NCBI GenBank assembly: GCA_017432005.1
Contig: JAFRKA010000021.1
Span: 153,403 to 217,402, forward strand
From: Erysipelotrichaceae bacterium
GTDB taxonomy: Bacteria; Bacillota_I; Bacilli_A; Erysipelotrichales; Erysipelotrichaceae
DNA: 64,000 nt
Reading direction: 5' to 3'
Every line of letters starts with the position of its first letter. Position 1 is the first letter of the stretch. The notes beneath the pieces are model-generated. The model was not told the origin of the DNA. It saw nothing but the letters and a program-made list of their open reading frames with translations, and did no database searches. This document shows, in pieces, positions 45,028 through 53,906 of the stretch. A program made the translations under genes and the position numbers.

Positions 45028-45067
45028 TAGATAATATTTCACATAATTTTCACAGAAAAACACCTTA

Positions 45068-45096
45068 TAAAAAATCTCATCATTTCTGATGAGATC
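45068..45096 (-). terminator. galK terminator
   Basis: Nine-base-pair stem ATCTCATCA/TGATGAGAT, loop GAAA, then TTTTTT. It separates glk-galK from mglBAC. Confidence 0.88.
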
Positions 45097-45097
45097 C

Positions 45098-46375
45098 TTA
45101 TATGACTTTTATCGTGCCAAACGGCCTTACCCGCACTTCCAGCAAAGAGTCATCACCGAAGACGCTGTTCATAAGCTCACGGAAGCCGTTCATCAGATGC
45201 ATCGGTACGACCACCTGGATCGTTCCTTCAAAACCGCCGCCGTGCACTCTGTAGGCACCCTTATCGCCCAGATACATATCCGCCAGAGCCAATCCGATCG
45301 CCAGAGACTGTGAATTGACTCGCGAAGCCGGATAGACGTTCTGCAGGTATTCGAATGAAGACCGGCCTGATTCCTTCATAAGTCCCAGCAGTTCCTCGAT
45401 ATCTTTGTCTCTGATCGCTTCTTTTTCTTTTACTGCCCTTTCATCTTCGTTGAAGAAATGGATCGCTCTGAGCACAGCGCGGTCATTTTTCACTTCTTCT
45501 CTGATCTTCTTCAGGTTTTTAAGCAGTTCTTCCCTTGAAGAATCAGCCAGATATTTTACTCCCAGCTGTTCAGCCACTTCTCTTATTTCGTTAGGTACGG
45601 CTGCATATTCATGAGACAGATCGGAATGATCGCCCTTGGTATTGACCAAGACCAGTTCATAACCGTAATCCGCAAACGAGAAATCATAGTTTTCGATCAC
45701 CGGTTTATCCGGATCCTTGAAATCGATCGTCACGAAACCGCCTACCGAGATAGCCATCTGGTCAAGAAGGCCGCTCGGTTTTCCGAAATAGAAGTTCTCG
45801 GCATACTGGCCAATCTTGGCTCTTTCGACCGGCGTGACCACATCATCGTTATACAGTGCATTGAAGATCTCTGCCAGCATCACCTCAAAACATGCTGAAG
45901 ATGAGATGCCGGAGCCGACCAGGACTCTTGATTCGCATAACGCATCGAAACCGCCTGTCTTATAACCCAGCTGATCCAGTCTGGCCGCGATGCCCCTTAT
46001 CAGAGCTTCAGAGGTATTCAGCTCATTTTCATGGACGCTCAGATCGCTCAGATCGACCGGACTGATCGTAAAATCACGATCCCGGTAATTCGCTATCTTG
46101 TCATCATTGGCTTTTACAACAGCCAGATTGTCGATATTAAGTCCTGCCGCAACGACATGGCCGTGCTGATGATCGGTGTGATTGCCGCCGATCTCCGAAC
46201 GTCCCGGAGATGAAATGAAATGATAATCACCGTCTCCGTAAAGTTCATAGGCGTCATCCAGCAGTTTAAGATATCTTTCTTTTTCAGCAGTCAGATCTTC
46301 GCAACAGATGATCTTTTTCAAAAGATCATCGATCTGTTCTGAACGGATATATTCTTTCAGTTCCTGATATTTCAT
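45098..46375 (-). CDS. galK: Galactokinase family protein
   Basis: 425 residues, GHMP kinase fold. The signature is divergent: PGRSEIGGNHTDHQHG (57-72) where classical GalK has GRVNLIGEHTDY. The phosphate loop is LVGSGISSSACFEV (about 152-165), and the C-terminal motif is GGGFEGTIQVVVP. It would phosphorylate galactose at C1 in the Leloir route; a related sugar such as an amino sugar is possible given the changed signature. No galT or galE is nearby. It follows glk after five bases. Confidence 0.82.
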   Translation of the reverse strand: MKYQELKEYIRSEQIDDLLKKIICCEDLTAEKERYLKLLDDAYELYGDGDYHFISSPGRSEIGGNHTDHQHGHVVAAGLNIDNLAVVKANDDKIANYRDRDFTISPVDLSDLSVHENELNTSEALIRGIAARLDQLGYKTGGFDALCESRVLVGSGISSSACFEVMLAEIFNALYNDDVVTPVERAKIGQYAENFYFGKPSGLLDQMAISVGGFVTIDFKDPDKPVIENYDFSFADYGYELVLVNTKGDHSDLSHEYAAVPNEIREVAEQLGVKYLADSSREELLKNLKKIREEVKNDRAVLRAIHFFNEDERAVKEKEAIRDKDIEELLGLMKESGRSSFEYLQNVYPASRVNSQSLAIGLALADMYLGDKGAYRVHGGGFEGTIQVVVPMHLMNGFRELMNSVFGDDSLLEVRVRPFGTIKVI

Positions 46376-46379
46376 ATCG

Positions 46380-47285
46380 TTATTCCAGATGTGATCTGCC
46401 GATCATAGCAGCTCCCAGGACGCCCGGTTCTTCAAGAGCAGCCTTGAGGATCGGTACATCGCGCATATTTTCATGAGCCATGGATTTGAAATATTCACGG
46501 ACACGGTCAAAATACATTTCCGAAGAATGTGAACAGCCGCCGCCGATAACGAAGCAGTCCGGTGCACATATCGCGGAAATGGCAGCCAGACAGGTCGCCA
46601 GATCCTTGGACATCTTATCTATGATCGCCTCAGCCTGTTTGTTGCCCTCTTTCATCAGTGTGAACAGTTTTCTAGAAGAATCACCTTCCGGACCGATCAG
46701 ATCCTTGCCGATCAGACCGATAGCCGTTCCGGATGCGACTGTTTCCACACCGCCTCTGTTGAGATGAGCGTATATAGGATACTGTTTGGCATTTGGATCG
46801 ACGATGACGTTGGCCACTTCTCCTGCATAACCTTTATGACCGGAGATGACCTTGCCATTGATGACCAGTGCTCCGCCGATACCAGTCGAATGAGTCAGGA
46901 AATAGATCTCATTATAACCCTTCCCTGCTCCGAGGACCGCTTCAGCCAGACCGGCTGCATTCGCATCATTATCGAGGAAAACCGGGATCCCGGTCACTTT
47001 TTCCATGTTGTCCGCAAACGGATAACCTTCACAGCCCGGAATATTCGTAGCCATCGTGATGATGTTCTTTTCACCGTCGACCGGACCCGGAATAGCCAGA
47101 CCGATCGATCTTACACCGGTCAGGTCGAACTGTGAGAGCAGTTCAAGGATGTTGGCTTCAATTGTTTCAGGCCCTTCTTTGCCATGTGAAGGCGCGATGA
47201 CGTCCTGAATGATCCTGCCGTCATCATCCACTTTGGCAATTCTGACGTTCGTGCCGCCTAAATCGATTCCAATATAGTAATTCAT
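46380..47285 (-). CDS. glk: ROK-family glucokinase lacking the zinc motif
   Basis: 301 residues. ATP motif IGIDLGGTNVRIAKVD (5-20), catalytic D107 in FLDNDANAAGLAE, STGIGGALVINGK. The usual ROK zinc site (His in ExGH plus CxCGxxGC) is absent. In this protein the segment reads GEVANVIVDP (N159 for His) and YAHLNRGGVETVASG with no Cys. It probably phosphorylates glucose released or imported by the neighbouring Mgl system. A TATAAT and GAGAGG lie upstream, so it is leadered. Confidence 0.85.
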   Translation of the reverse strand: MNYYIGIDLGGTNVRIAKVDDDGRIIQDVIAPSHGKEGPETIEANILELLSQFDLTGVRSIGLAIPGPVDGEKNIITMATNIPGCEGYPFADNMEKVTGIPVFLDNDANAAGLAEAVLGAGKGYNEIYFLTHSTGIGGALVINGKVISGHKGYAGEVANVIVDPNAKQYPIYAHLNRGGVETVASGTAIGLIGKDLIGPEGDSSRKLFTLMKEGNKQAEAIIDKMSKDLATCLAAISAICAPDCFVIGGGCSHSSEMYFDRVREYFKSMAHENMRDVPILKAALEEPGVLGAAMIGRSHLE

Positions 47286-47310
47286 GATATATTTACCTCT
47301 CGTTATTTTT

Positions 47311-47316
47311 ATTATA
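47311..47316 (-). promoter_or_regulatory. -10 box for glk-galK
   Basis: TATAAT 25 bases before the glk ATG with GAGAGG between; TTGATT 19 bases farther upstream is a weak -35. No cre site seen. Confidence 0.5.
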
Positions 47317-47334
47317 GCAGTTATAGTTTTCTTT

Positions 47335-47364
47335 GAATCAAAATATCCCGCTGCTGCGGGATAT
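47335..47364 (-). terminator. rimO terminator
   Basis: Nine-base-pair stem ATATCCCGC/GCGGGATAT with loop AGCA, then TTTGATT, just after the rimO stop. Confidence 0.8.
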
Positions 47365-47371
47365 CAGATAA

Positions 47372-48670
47372 TTAATCATTTAACGGGTAAGCGATCAGAT
47401 CGTAGTCTTTGAAGGAACTTATCTTCACCTCATAGAAATCACCGATCTTCAGCTCCTTCTCGCTTTTGATGTAGATGACTCCGTCGATACCGTCAGGTGC
47501 AGACATGTATGAGCGCCCGATATAGCGGTCAAACAGGGTCTCATATCTTTCGATCAGCACCTCAAAAGTCTTTCCGACACGGCTCTCATTCTTTTTCAAG
47601 ACGATCTGCTGCTGCAGCTTCATCAGCTGCTCATAACGCTCCTGCTTGGTCTCCTCATCGACCTGTTCATCCATATCTATAGCTGGAGTATCATCTTCCG
47701 GTGAGAACGTGAAAGCACCCAGTGAATCGAAACCGATCTCTTTTACCAGTTCAAGCGTTTCCCGGAAGCTTTCATCTGTCTCGTGCGGGAAACCGACGAT
47801 CATCGTCGTCCTGATGATCGCATCAGGGAAATACTTCCTGATCAGAGCGATCTTATCCCTGATCAGCTGCACGGTCCCTCTGCGGTTCATGAGTTTCAGG
47901 ATCTTGTCGCTTCCATACTGGATCGGGATATCAAAATATGGCAGGACTTTTTGACAACGGCTCATTTCCGCAAGCAGATCTTCCTCTATCTCATCAGGAT
48001 ACATATACAGGATCCTGATCCAGTGAAGATCAAGTTTATCAAGTTCACGGATCAGATCCTTTAAGGCAAAGCGCCCGTAAAGATCGTGACCGTAGTATGT
48101 AGTGTCCTGGGCGACGACATTGAGCTCTTTGACACCGGCCTCTACCAGTCTTCTGGCTTCAGCGACGTTGTCTTCGATACTGTAGGAACGGCAATTGCCC
48201 CTGATCAGCGGTATCGCACAATAGGCACAGCGGTTGTCACAGCCATCGGAGATCTTCAGATAGGCTGTGTAGGAATTATTGACGAGCTTACGGTTCTTGC
48301 CGTAACTGTGAATGAAGCGGTGACCGAAGAGTTCTGATAGAAGCTCTGGCAGTTTCGGATAGTCTTCGATCTTCACAAAAAGATCGACTTCCGGGAATTC
48401 TTCCAGACATTCCTCGTAATAACGTTGAACGAAACATCCCGTTACGATCAGTTTCTTCAGTCTGTCTTGCTTATATTCGGCTATCTCCAGGATCGTATCG
48501 ATCGCTTCGCTTTTGGCAGACAGGATGAAACCGCAGGTATTGATCAGGATCGCATCACATTTCTTCAGATCATACTCGTATTCAAAAAACGGATCATCAA
48601 AAAGCCCGATGATGTGTTCGGAATCGACCAGATTTTTGGCACAGCCCAGTGAGATAAAACCTATTTTCAT
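47372..48670 (-). CDS. rimO: Ribosomal protein S12 methylthiotransferase RimO
   Basis: 432 residues, radical-SAM methylthiotransferase. The N-terminal MGFISLGCAKNLVDSE type (here IGFISLGCAKNLVDSE) distinguishes RimO from MiaB. SAM cluster: ISDGCDNRCAYCAIP. A TRAM domain closes the protein (FEVLIERYETLFDRY onward). It modifies Asp88 of S12. It follows the MATE gene after one base, in the same transcript. Confidence 0.94.
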   Translation of the reverse strand: MKIGFISLGCAKNLVDSEHIIGLFDDPFFEYEYDLKKCDAILINTCGFILSAKSEAIDTILEIAEYKQDRLKKLIVTGCFVQRYYEECLEEFPEVDLFVKIEDYPKLPELLSELFGHRFIHSYGKNRKLVNNSYTAYLKISDGCDNRCAYCAIPLIRGNCRSYSIEDNVAEARRLVEAGVKELNVVAQDTTYYGHDLYGRFALKDLIRELDKLDLHWIRILYMYPDEIEEDLLAEMSRCQKVLPYFDIPIQYGSDKILKLMNRRGTVQLIRDKIALIRKYFPDAIIRTTMIVGFPHETDESFRETLELVKEIGFDSLGAFTFSPEDDTPAIDMDEQVDEETKQERYEQLMKLQQQIVLKKNESRVGKTFEVLIERYETLFDRYIGRSYMSAPDGIDGVIYIKSEKELKIGDFYEVKISSFKDYDLIAYPLND

Positions 48671-48671
48671 A

Positions 48672-50021
48672 TCAGTTTACCAGCTCCGTCAGATTGTTAG
48701 CCCATTTATAACTGTTGTAACGTTTTAAAGTCAGGAAGAAACGCACGACCTGCTCGATCTGGCACAGCAGTACCAGCAAGACGACATCTTTCATGCCCAG
48801 CCAGACTCCGGCAAAGGCGATCGGGATGCCGACCGTATACATGATGCCCGAATCCAGAATGTTGTAGATCTTCGAATCTCCTCCGGCTTTCAGCGTACAG
48901 AACATGACATATGTAAAGACTCTCAGAAAAGCCTTGAAACCGTAGACTGCCAGCAGTTTGACGCATAGATCATACTCTACGGGATCAGTGATATTATACA
49001 GTTTCAGAAAGACCGGTGAAAGGACCACCATGAATGCCCACAGGACAAGACCGACGACAAAAGACAGTCCGAGATGATACTTTGATTCTTCCTTGGCCTG
49101 TTCGATCCTGCCGTTTCCCAGAAGTGTTCCCGCCAGGATGGATACGGCTTCGCCATATCCCCATACCACAAACAGCGCCATGCCTAAGATCTCTGAACCG
49201 ATATAGATGACATCCATGGAACTGCTTCCCAGCATTCCGTATGCCTTATTGAAAAGCGACTGTCCGAAACCGAAAAGGATCTCGTTGAAAGTTATAGGCA
49301 GGACTTTACTGATAAAAGGTTTCATGAAATCAAGATCAAAATCGAACATCTGCCTAAAACCGAGGTAAAAAGCCGGTCTGCTCCATATTGAATAGATCAC
49401 GGTACCAAGACAGCAGACGATCTCGGTCACAAGCGCGGCTATGCCGGCTCCGACGACGCCTTTTTTGAAAACATAGATGAATAGATAATTATTCAGGATA
49501 TTCAGAAATACATAGATAGCTGATTCGATGAAAGTGATCTTTGTTTTGTGCATCGCCTGAAACATGCATTTGAAAGAAAGCGTGATGCACAGAAAGATCA
49601 TGGAGATCATGATGTACTTAAGATAGACATATGAGTATTGAAGTACTTCCTGGTCGTTCAGATAGAAAAGCAGCAGCCTGTCTCCCCGGAGATAGACGAC
49701 ACCTATCCAGAACAGCGTAAACAGCAGAGAAAGGATCAGAAAGACGCCCTGGGTCCTGGCCATATTGCGGTATTGCCTGGCCCCGAAGAACTGAGCACCG
49801 AAAAGTGCGGCACCGGCTTCGATACCCCAGAGCACATAATTATGCAGATTCACGACGTTTGAAGCGTTGCCTACAGCCGTGACCATACCGATGGAAGACA
49901 CCATGATCGAAGCGATGATCGAACGGCAGCTTAAGAGCAGCTGTGACAATGCAATAGGCAAAGCCACCCTCAGTACCCTTCTGTAAAACACTTCATCTCC
50001 GATGTAATCTCTGATGCGCAT
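48672..50021 (-). CDS. MATE-family efflux transporter
   Basis: 449 residues from MRIRDYIGDEVFYRRVLRVALPIALSQ, twelve predicted membrane helices in two similar halves, as in NorM-like MATE proteins. These exchange cations for drugs or metabolites; the substrate is unknown. Six codons farther upstream another ATG exists, but a TATAAT lies exactly six bases before the ATG chosen here and would fall between the two. Co-transcribed with rimO. Confidence 0.88.
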   Translation of the reverse strand: MRIRDYIGDEVFYRRVLRVALPIALSQLLLSCRSIIASIMVSSIGMVTAVGNASNVVNLHNYVLWGIEAGAALFGAQFFGARQYRNMARTQGVFLILSLLFTLFWIGVVYLRGDRLLLFYLNDQEVLQYSYVYLKYIMISMIFLCITLSFKCMFQAMHKTKITFIESAIYVFLNILNNYLFIYVFKKGVVGAGIAALVTEIVCCLGTVIYSIWSRPAFYLGFRQMFDFDLDFMKPFISKVLPITFNEILFGFGQSLFNKAYGMLGSSSMDVIYIGSEILGMALFVVWGYGEAVSILAGTLLGNGRIEQAKEESKYHLGLSFVVGLVLWAFMVVLSPVFLKLYNITDPVEYDLCVKLLAVYGFKAFLRVFTYVMFCTLKAGGDSKIYNILDSGIMYTVGIPIAFAGVWLGMKDVVLLVLLCQIEQVVRFFLTLKRYNSYKWANNLTELVN

Positions 50022-50027
50022 GTAAAT

Positions 50028-50033
50028 ATTATA
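50028..50033 (-). promoter_or_regulatory. -10 box for MATE-rimO, leaderless spacing
   Basis: TATAAT, then ATTTAC, then ATG (six bases). It directly follows the terminator of the helicase gene. Confidence 0.65.
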
Positions 50034-50035
50034 GT

Positions 50036-50067
50036 ACAAAACAAAGCGAGACTAATTGTTCTCGCTT
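50036..50067 (-). terminator. Terminator containing the helicase stop codon
   Basis: Eight-base-pair stem AAGCGAGA/TCTCGCTT, then TGTTTTG. The TAG stop of the helicase gene lies in its eight-base loop. Confidence 0.75.
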
Positions 50068-51389
50068 CGCTTGTTTTTCTTGTATCTTTCGATCCTTTCT
50101 TCCTTGATCTTGGCCTGGATGAATTCCCTTCTTTTCTTCCGTTTGATCTTCTCGACTTCACGGTTCTTTTTCTTCTTGTAGTTGGGTTTGACCTTCTCTT
50201 TCTTGCGGTAAAGAGTCTTTACGATCTCTTTTTCCTCGATATTGACCTTGATCTGTTTTTTGGCTGTCGGATTGTTTGCTTCCTTCCAGGTCCCGTTGCG
50301 GTATGATCTGGCAATGAAGTTGATGCCCTTCTTGTTGAGATCCTTCAAAGCCGGTATGTCATTCTCATTGTACAGGAGGTAACATGTTCCGTCTTTTTCG
50401 TTCCTGCCCGTCCGTCCGGCTCTGTGCATATAGAACTGCAGCTGTTTCGGAACGCCCATCGAGATGACATGAGAGATGCCGTCGATATCGATGCCTCTTG
50501 AAGCGACATCAGATGCGATGACGTAGGTATATTTCTTGGCCTGCAGATCCTTGATGGCCTTCTGACGGCTGCGTGAATCAAGACCGCCGTGCAGCAACAG
50601 GGCTTTGATCCCCTTTTCGGTAAGATACTCATAAGTCCCGTCAGCTTCATCCTTGCTGTTGGCGAAGATCAGGCAGACATAAGGTTTGAATCCCGGCAGG
50701 ATATCATATACCACCTCGCGGTATTCCTTGTGCCGGCAGTTGACCAGTACATGAGTGATGCGCGGATCTCGCTTGCTGTCCTGAACTCTGATGATCTTCG
50801 GATTGTTCAGATATTTCTTGACGAAGGCATTGAGCTCCTCCGGGAAAGTTGCCGAAAAACAAAGGACTTCCGGATCTTTGACCATATGGGAAAAGACGAT
50901 ATCGATATCTTCCAGGAAGCCGTATTCCAGCGTCATATCCGCTTCGTCGATCACGAACATCTGCACGAAATCTACACGCAGCGCATTGGACACGAAAAGA
51001 TCTTTGATCCTGCCCGGCGTACCGATGACGATATGCGGGGTCTTATCAAGTTTGGAGATGGATTTCTGCTTGTCCGTACCACCAGCCAGCAGCTGGATCC
51101 TGAGATCCGGATAGATCTGCTTCATCAGCTGACAGTTCTGGTTCACCTGATAGGCCAGCTCTCTGGTCGGTAAGGAGATGAGGACCTGCGTCTTTTCCGA
51201 GAGCGGATTGATCATCTCCATGATCGGGATCAGATACGCGTGTGTCTTGCCTGTACCGGTCTTGGACAGAGCTATCACATCCTTATGTGCAGAAGTATAC
51301 TTCAATACCTCATTCTGTACTTCCGTGAGCTCTTCAAATCCGTTAAGTTTTATGAATTCTTCGGTCTCCGGTTTAAGTTTTTTCGTCAT
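50052..51389 (-). CDS. DEAD-box RNA helicase (CshB/YfmL type)
   Basis: 445 residues from MTKKLKPETEEFIKLNGF. Q-motif LTEVQNEVL, motif I SKTGTGKT, VIDEADMTLEYGF (DEAD), SATFPEE (SAT), then RecA domain 2 with ASRGIDIDG and HRAGRTGRNEKDG. The C-terminus is a basic tail rich in Lys/Arg (about 395-445), typical of cold-shock or ribosome-assembly helicases. The longer frame upstream runs through ispH on the other strand and was rejected. Confidence 0.92.
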   Translation of the reverse strand: MTKKLKPETEEFIKLNGFEELTEVQNEVLKYTSAHKDVIALSKTGTGKTHAYLIPIMEMINPLSEKTQVLISLPTRELAYQVNQNCQLMKQIYPDLRIQLLAGGTDKQKSISKLDKTPHIVIGTPGRIKDLFVSNALRVDFVQMFVIDEADMTLEYGFLEDIDIVFSHMVKDPEVLCFSATFPEELNAFVKKYLNNPKIIRVQDSKRDPRITHVLVNCRHKEYREVVYDILPGFKPYVCLIFANSKDEADGTYEYLTEKGIKALLLHGGLDSRSRQKAIKDLQAKKYTYVIASDVASRGIDIDGISHVISMGVPKQLQFYMHRAGRTGRNEKDGTCYLLYNENDIPALKDLNKKGINFIARSYRNGTWKEANNPTAKKQIKVNIEEKEIVKTLYRKKEKVKPNYKKKKNREVEKIKRKKRREFIQAKIKEERIERYKKNKRSENN

Positions 51390-51399
51390 ATGTATATAT

Positions 51400-51407
51400 A
51401 TTATAAT
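51400..51407. promoter_or_regulatory. Palindromic bidirectional -10 for ispH and the helicase
   Basis: ATTATAAT is a palindrome reading TATAAT on both strands (plus 51402-51407, minus 51400-51405). On plus, six bases (GAACTT) lead to the ispH ATG; on minus, ten bases lead to the helicase ATG. Only 24 bases separate the start codons. Confidence 0.65.
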
Positions 51408-51413
51408 GAACTT

Positions 51414-52277
51414 ATGGAAATTAAGAAAGTTATACCGAGCGGTTATTGCAAGGGCGTGGTCAATGCGATCAGGCTTGCCAAGGATACCCGTAAAAACAAC
51501 CCCGATGACCGGATCTATGTCCTGGGCATGCTGGTACACAATTCGTATGTATCAAAGGAACTGGCCGATATGGGCATCATCACGCTTGATGACTCCGTAA
51601 AGTCCAAAAGCGAACTGCTCGATGAGATAGATGAAGGTATAATCATCTTCACGGCTCACGGCATCTCTGATCAGATAAAACAGAAAGTCATCGACAAAGG
51701 TCTGCGTTATGTAGATGCCAGCTGTGTCGATGTGCTCAAGACTCAGGCGGTCATACGTCAGCACCTCGATCAGGGCTATGATGTCATCTATTTCGGCAAA
51801 AAGAATCATCCGGAAGCAGAAGCCGTCATTTCCATCTCCGATAAGATCCATCTGATCACTGATGAAAAAGACCTGTATGAGCTGAATCTTGATAATGACA
51901 GGATCTTTCTGACCAATCAGACGACCATGTCATATCTGGAACTTAATGATCTGATGAAACTGGCCAGAGAGAAGTTTCCAAAGATTGTCATTCAGGAAGA
52001 GATCTGCAATGCGACCTCTTCCAGACAGGAAGCCATCACGAAGCTGGAAGACTGTGATCTGCTCTACGTCGTCGGCGATGTCAGATCGAACAATACGAAC
52101 AAGCTCGTAGATATCGGAAAGAAACACGGCATAAAAAAAGTCCTGCTTCTGCAGAACAGTCAGGATATCAGGGATGAGGATCTCGTTGGTGCAAAGACCG
52201 TATATGTCACAGCCGGTGCTTCCACTCCTCCGAACCTCATTAATGAAGTCATGGATCTGTTAAGATCTAAAGCGTGA
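51414..52277 (+). CDS. ispH: 4-hydroxy-3-methylbut-2-enyl diphosphate reductase
   Basis: 287 residues from MEIKKVIPSGYCKGVVNA. Last enzyme of the MEP isoprenoid pathway, making IPP and DMAPP. The three cluster Cys are in GYCKGV, DASCVDV and EEICNATSSRQEA; TAHGIS and LVHNSYV supply substrate-binding His. The presence of IspH implies a MEP pathway rather than mevalonate alone. It ends tail-to-tail with an 18-base overlap with the flippase gene. Confidence 0.94.
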   Translation: MEIKKVIPSGYCKGVVNAIRLAKDTRKNNPDDRIYVLGMLVHNSYVSKELADMGIITLDDSVKSKSELLDEIDEGIIIFTAHGISDQIKQKVIDKGLRYVDASCVDVLKTQAVIRQHLDQGYDVIYFGKKNHPEAEAVISISDKIHLITDEKDLYELNLDNDRIFLTNQTTMSYLELNDLMKLAREKFPKIVIQEEICNATSSRQEAITKLEDCDLLYVVGDVRSNNTNKLVDIGKKHGIKKVLLLQNSQDIRDEDLVGAKTVYVTAGASTPPNLINEVMDLLRSKA

Positions 52278-53906
52278 CAGCAGTTTCTTCGGTGAGATAT
52301 CATCGATCGCAAAGATCTTCTGCGGCAGACCGATATAGGCACTGACAAAATAATATATCACCAGCATCAGTATCCCGAGAAGTCCCATAATGAGCATATC
52401 GACCAGTCGGCTGTCATAGCCAAACGGTATGAAACTGCGGATCAACCAGGCCGGCAATACCATAATCAGTGAGGCGATACTGATCATCACAAAACGGCGC
52501 GATGCGCCTTTTATATTGATACCGAAATTCTTTCTCAGGCAGAAGAAATACATGATGATCTGGCTGAGATAATACAGACCGGAAGAATAGATCATGCCAT
52601 AGGCTCCGAAGCGTGAGACCAGCGGGAAGAATGAAACGAATTTGATCACAAAACTGACGATCAGGGTGATGATCGCATCCTTACGCAGCTTGAGTGACAT
52701 CATGATCGAAGAGAAGATCGGAGCGATCGTTCCCAAGAAGATCTGGATATTGCTTACAGCGAACAGCCTGGTACCGAGATCGAGATTGCTGTTGCCGTAC
52801 ATGATGTAATAGATATCCCGCGCAAAAAAGATGAAGATGAATGTCATCGGAACAAGGATATATGTAACAGTATCCAGTATCTGATTGATCTGTCTCGTGA
52901 TCTGACGGTTATCTCTTTTCTCCAGCGATTCACTGAGATAAGGTACCATCCCTGATCCGAATCCGATAGCCAGGACTGACGGTATATTGGAGATCTTGGC
53001 GATATTGGCCTGCAGGATGCCGGCTGAAAGCTTGGCTTCCTCATAGATACCGGCTCCGAAAGACTTCGTCATCGTATCCATGAAGAACGTCGTATTGATC
53101 AAAGGACCGGCTGTCCCCAGAAAAGAAATGATCAGATAAGGAATGCCCAGCGTGATGATCTCTTTGATGATCTCTTTCTCGCTGACCTTATGTCTGACTT
53201 CCTGGTTCTTTGAAAGCTCCTCGACCCTGTTCATATCGTCTTTGGCCATGATACCGGTAAAGATATAGGCCACAAGGGCTCCTATCGAAGCTGCCGCGAT
53301 GGCGACAAAGATCGCCCAGATGCTCTTGAAATTCAGGATCCTCACAAACAGAAAGGCAAAGAAGATGATCGAGAAGACTCTGACGAACTGTTCCAGCACC
53401 TGCGATGAGGCATAAAGATCAAGTCTTTTAAGACCCTGGACATAGCCTCTTACGGAACTAAGCAGCGGTACGATGAGCACCGCAACGATCAGGATATCGA
53501 ACATGATCTTCAGATTCTGCACATCCTCGGCAGGAGCCGTGAGGCCCAGAGACTGTCTGGCCAATGGTTCAGCAGCCACCAGGAAGACAAGACCTGTCAC
53601 GAATGAAAGAGCCATGACGATCGATGTTCCCAATTTTCTGACAAGGAGCACACTGCGGTAATCCTGTTTGGCGTAGTACTTGGCGACCAGCGCAGCGATC
53701 GCAAAAGGTATACCTGCCTGCGAAATCTGTAAAAGCAGATCGTAATATGTGTAAACGATCGAATAAAAAGCCATATTGGCTTCGCCGGCTATGGCTGATA
53801 ACGGAGAATAATAAAGCAGTCCCAGCAGCTTGGAGACAAAAATACCAAAGGAGCTCGTCAGAGCTCCGATCAGCAGCGACTGTTTCATCTTCTCTTTATT
53901 GCTCAT
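52260..53906 (-). CDS. Oligosaccharide flippase/MurJ-like MVF protein
   Basis: 548 residues from MSNKEKMKQSLLIGALTSSFGIFVSKLLG, about fourteen membrane helices. The family (SpoVB/YtgP/MurJ) exports lipid-linked cell wall precursors. YtgP-like length and N-terminus favour lipid II flipping. The ATG shares one base with the stop of the upstream lipoprotein (TGATG), with GAGGA before it. A GTG one codon earlier is possible. Confidence 0.85.
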   Translation of the reverse strand: MSNKEKMKQSLLIGALTSSFGIFVSKLLGLLYYSPLSAIAGEANMAFYSIVYTYYDLLLQISQAGIPFAIAALVAKYYAKQDYRSVLLVRKLGTSIVMALSFVTGLVFLVAAEPLARQSLGLTAPAEDVQNLKIMFDILIVAVLIVPLLSSVRGYVQGLKRLDLYASSQVLEQFVRVFSIIFFAFLFVRILNFKSIWAIFVAIAAASIGALVAYIFTGIMAKDDMNRVEELSKNQEVRHKVSEKEIIKEIITLGIPYLIISFLGTAGPLINTTFFMDTMTKSFGAGIYEEAKLSAGILQANIAKISNIPSVLAIGFGSGMVPYLSESLEKRDNRQITRQINQILDTVTYILVPMTFIFIFFARDIYYIMYGNSNLDLGTRLFAVSNIQIFLGTIAPIFSSIMMSLKLRKDAIITLIVSFVIKFVSFFPLVSRFGAYGMIYSSGLYYLSQIIMYFFCLRKNFGINIKGASRRFVMISIASLIMVLPAWLIRSFIPFGYDSRLVDMLIMGLLGILMLVIYYFVSAYIGLPQKIFAIDDISPKKLLSRFRS

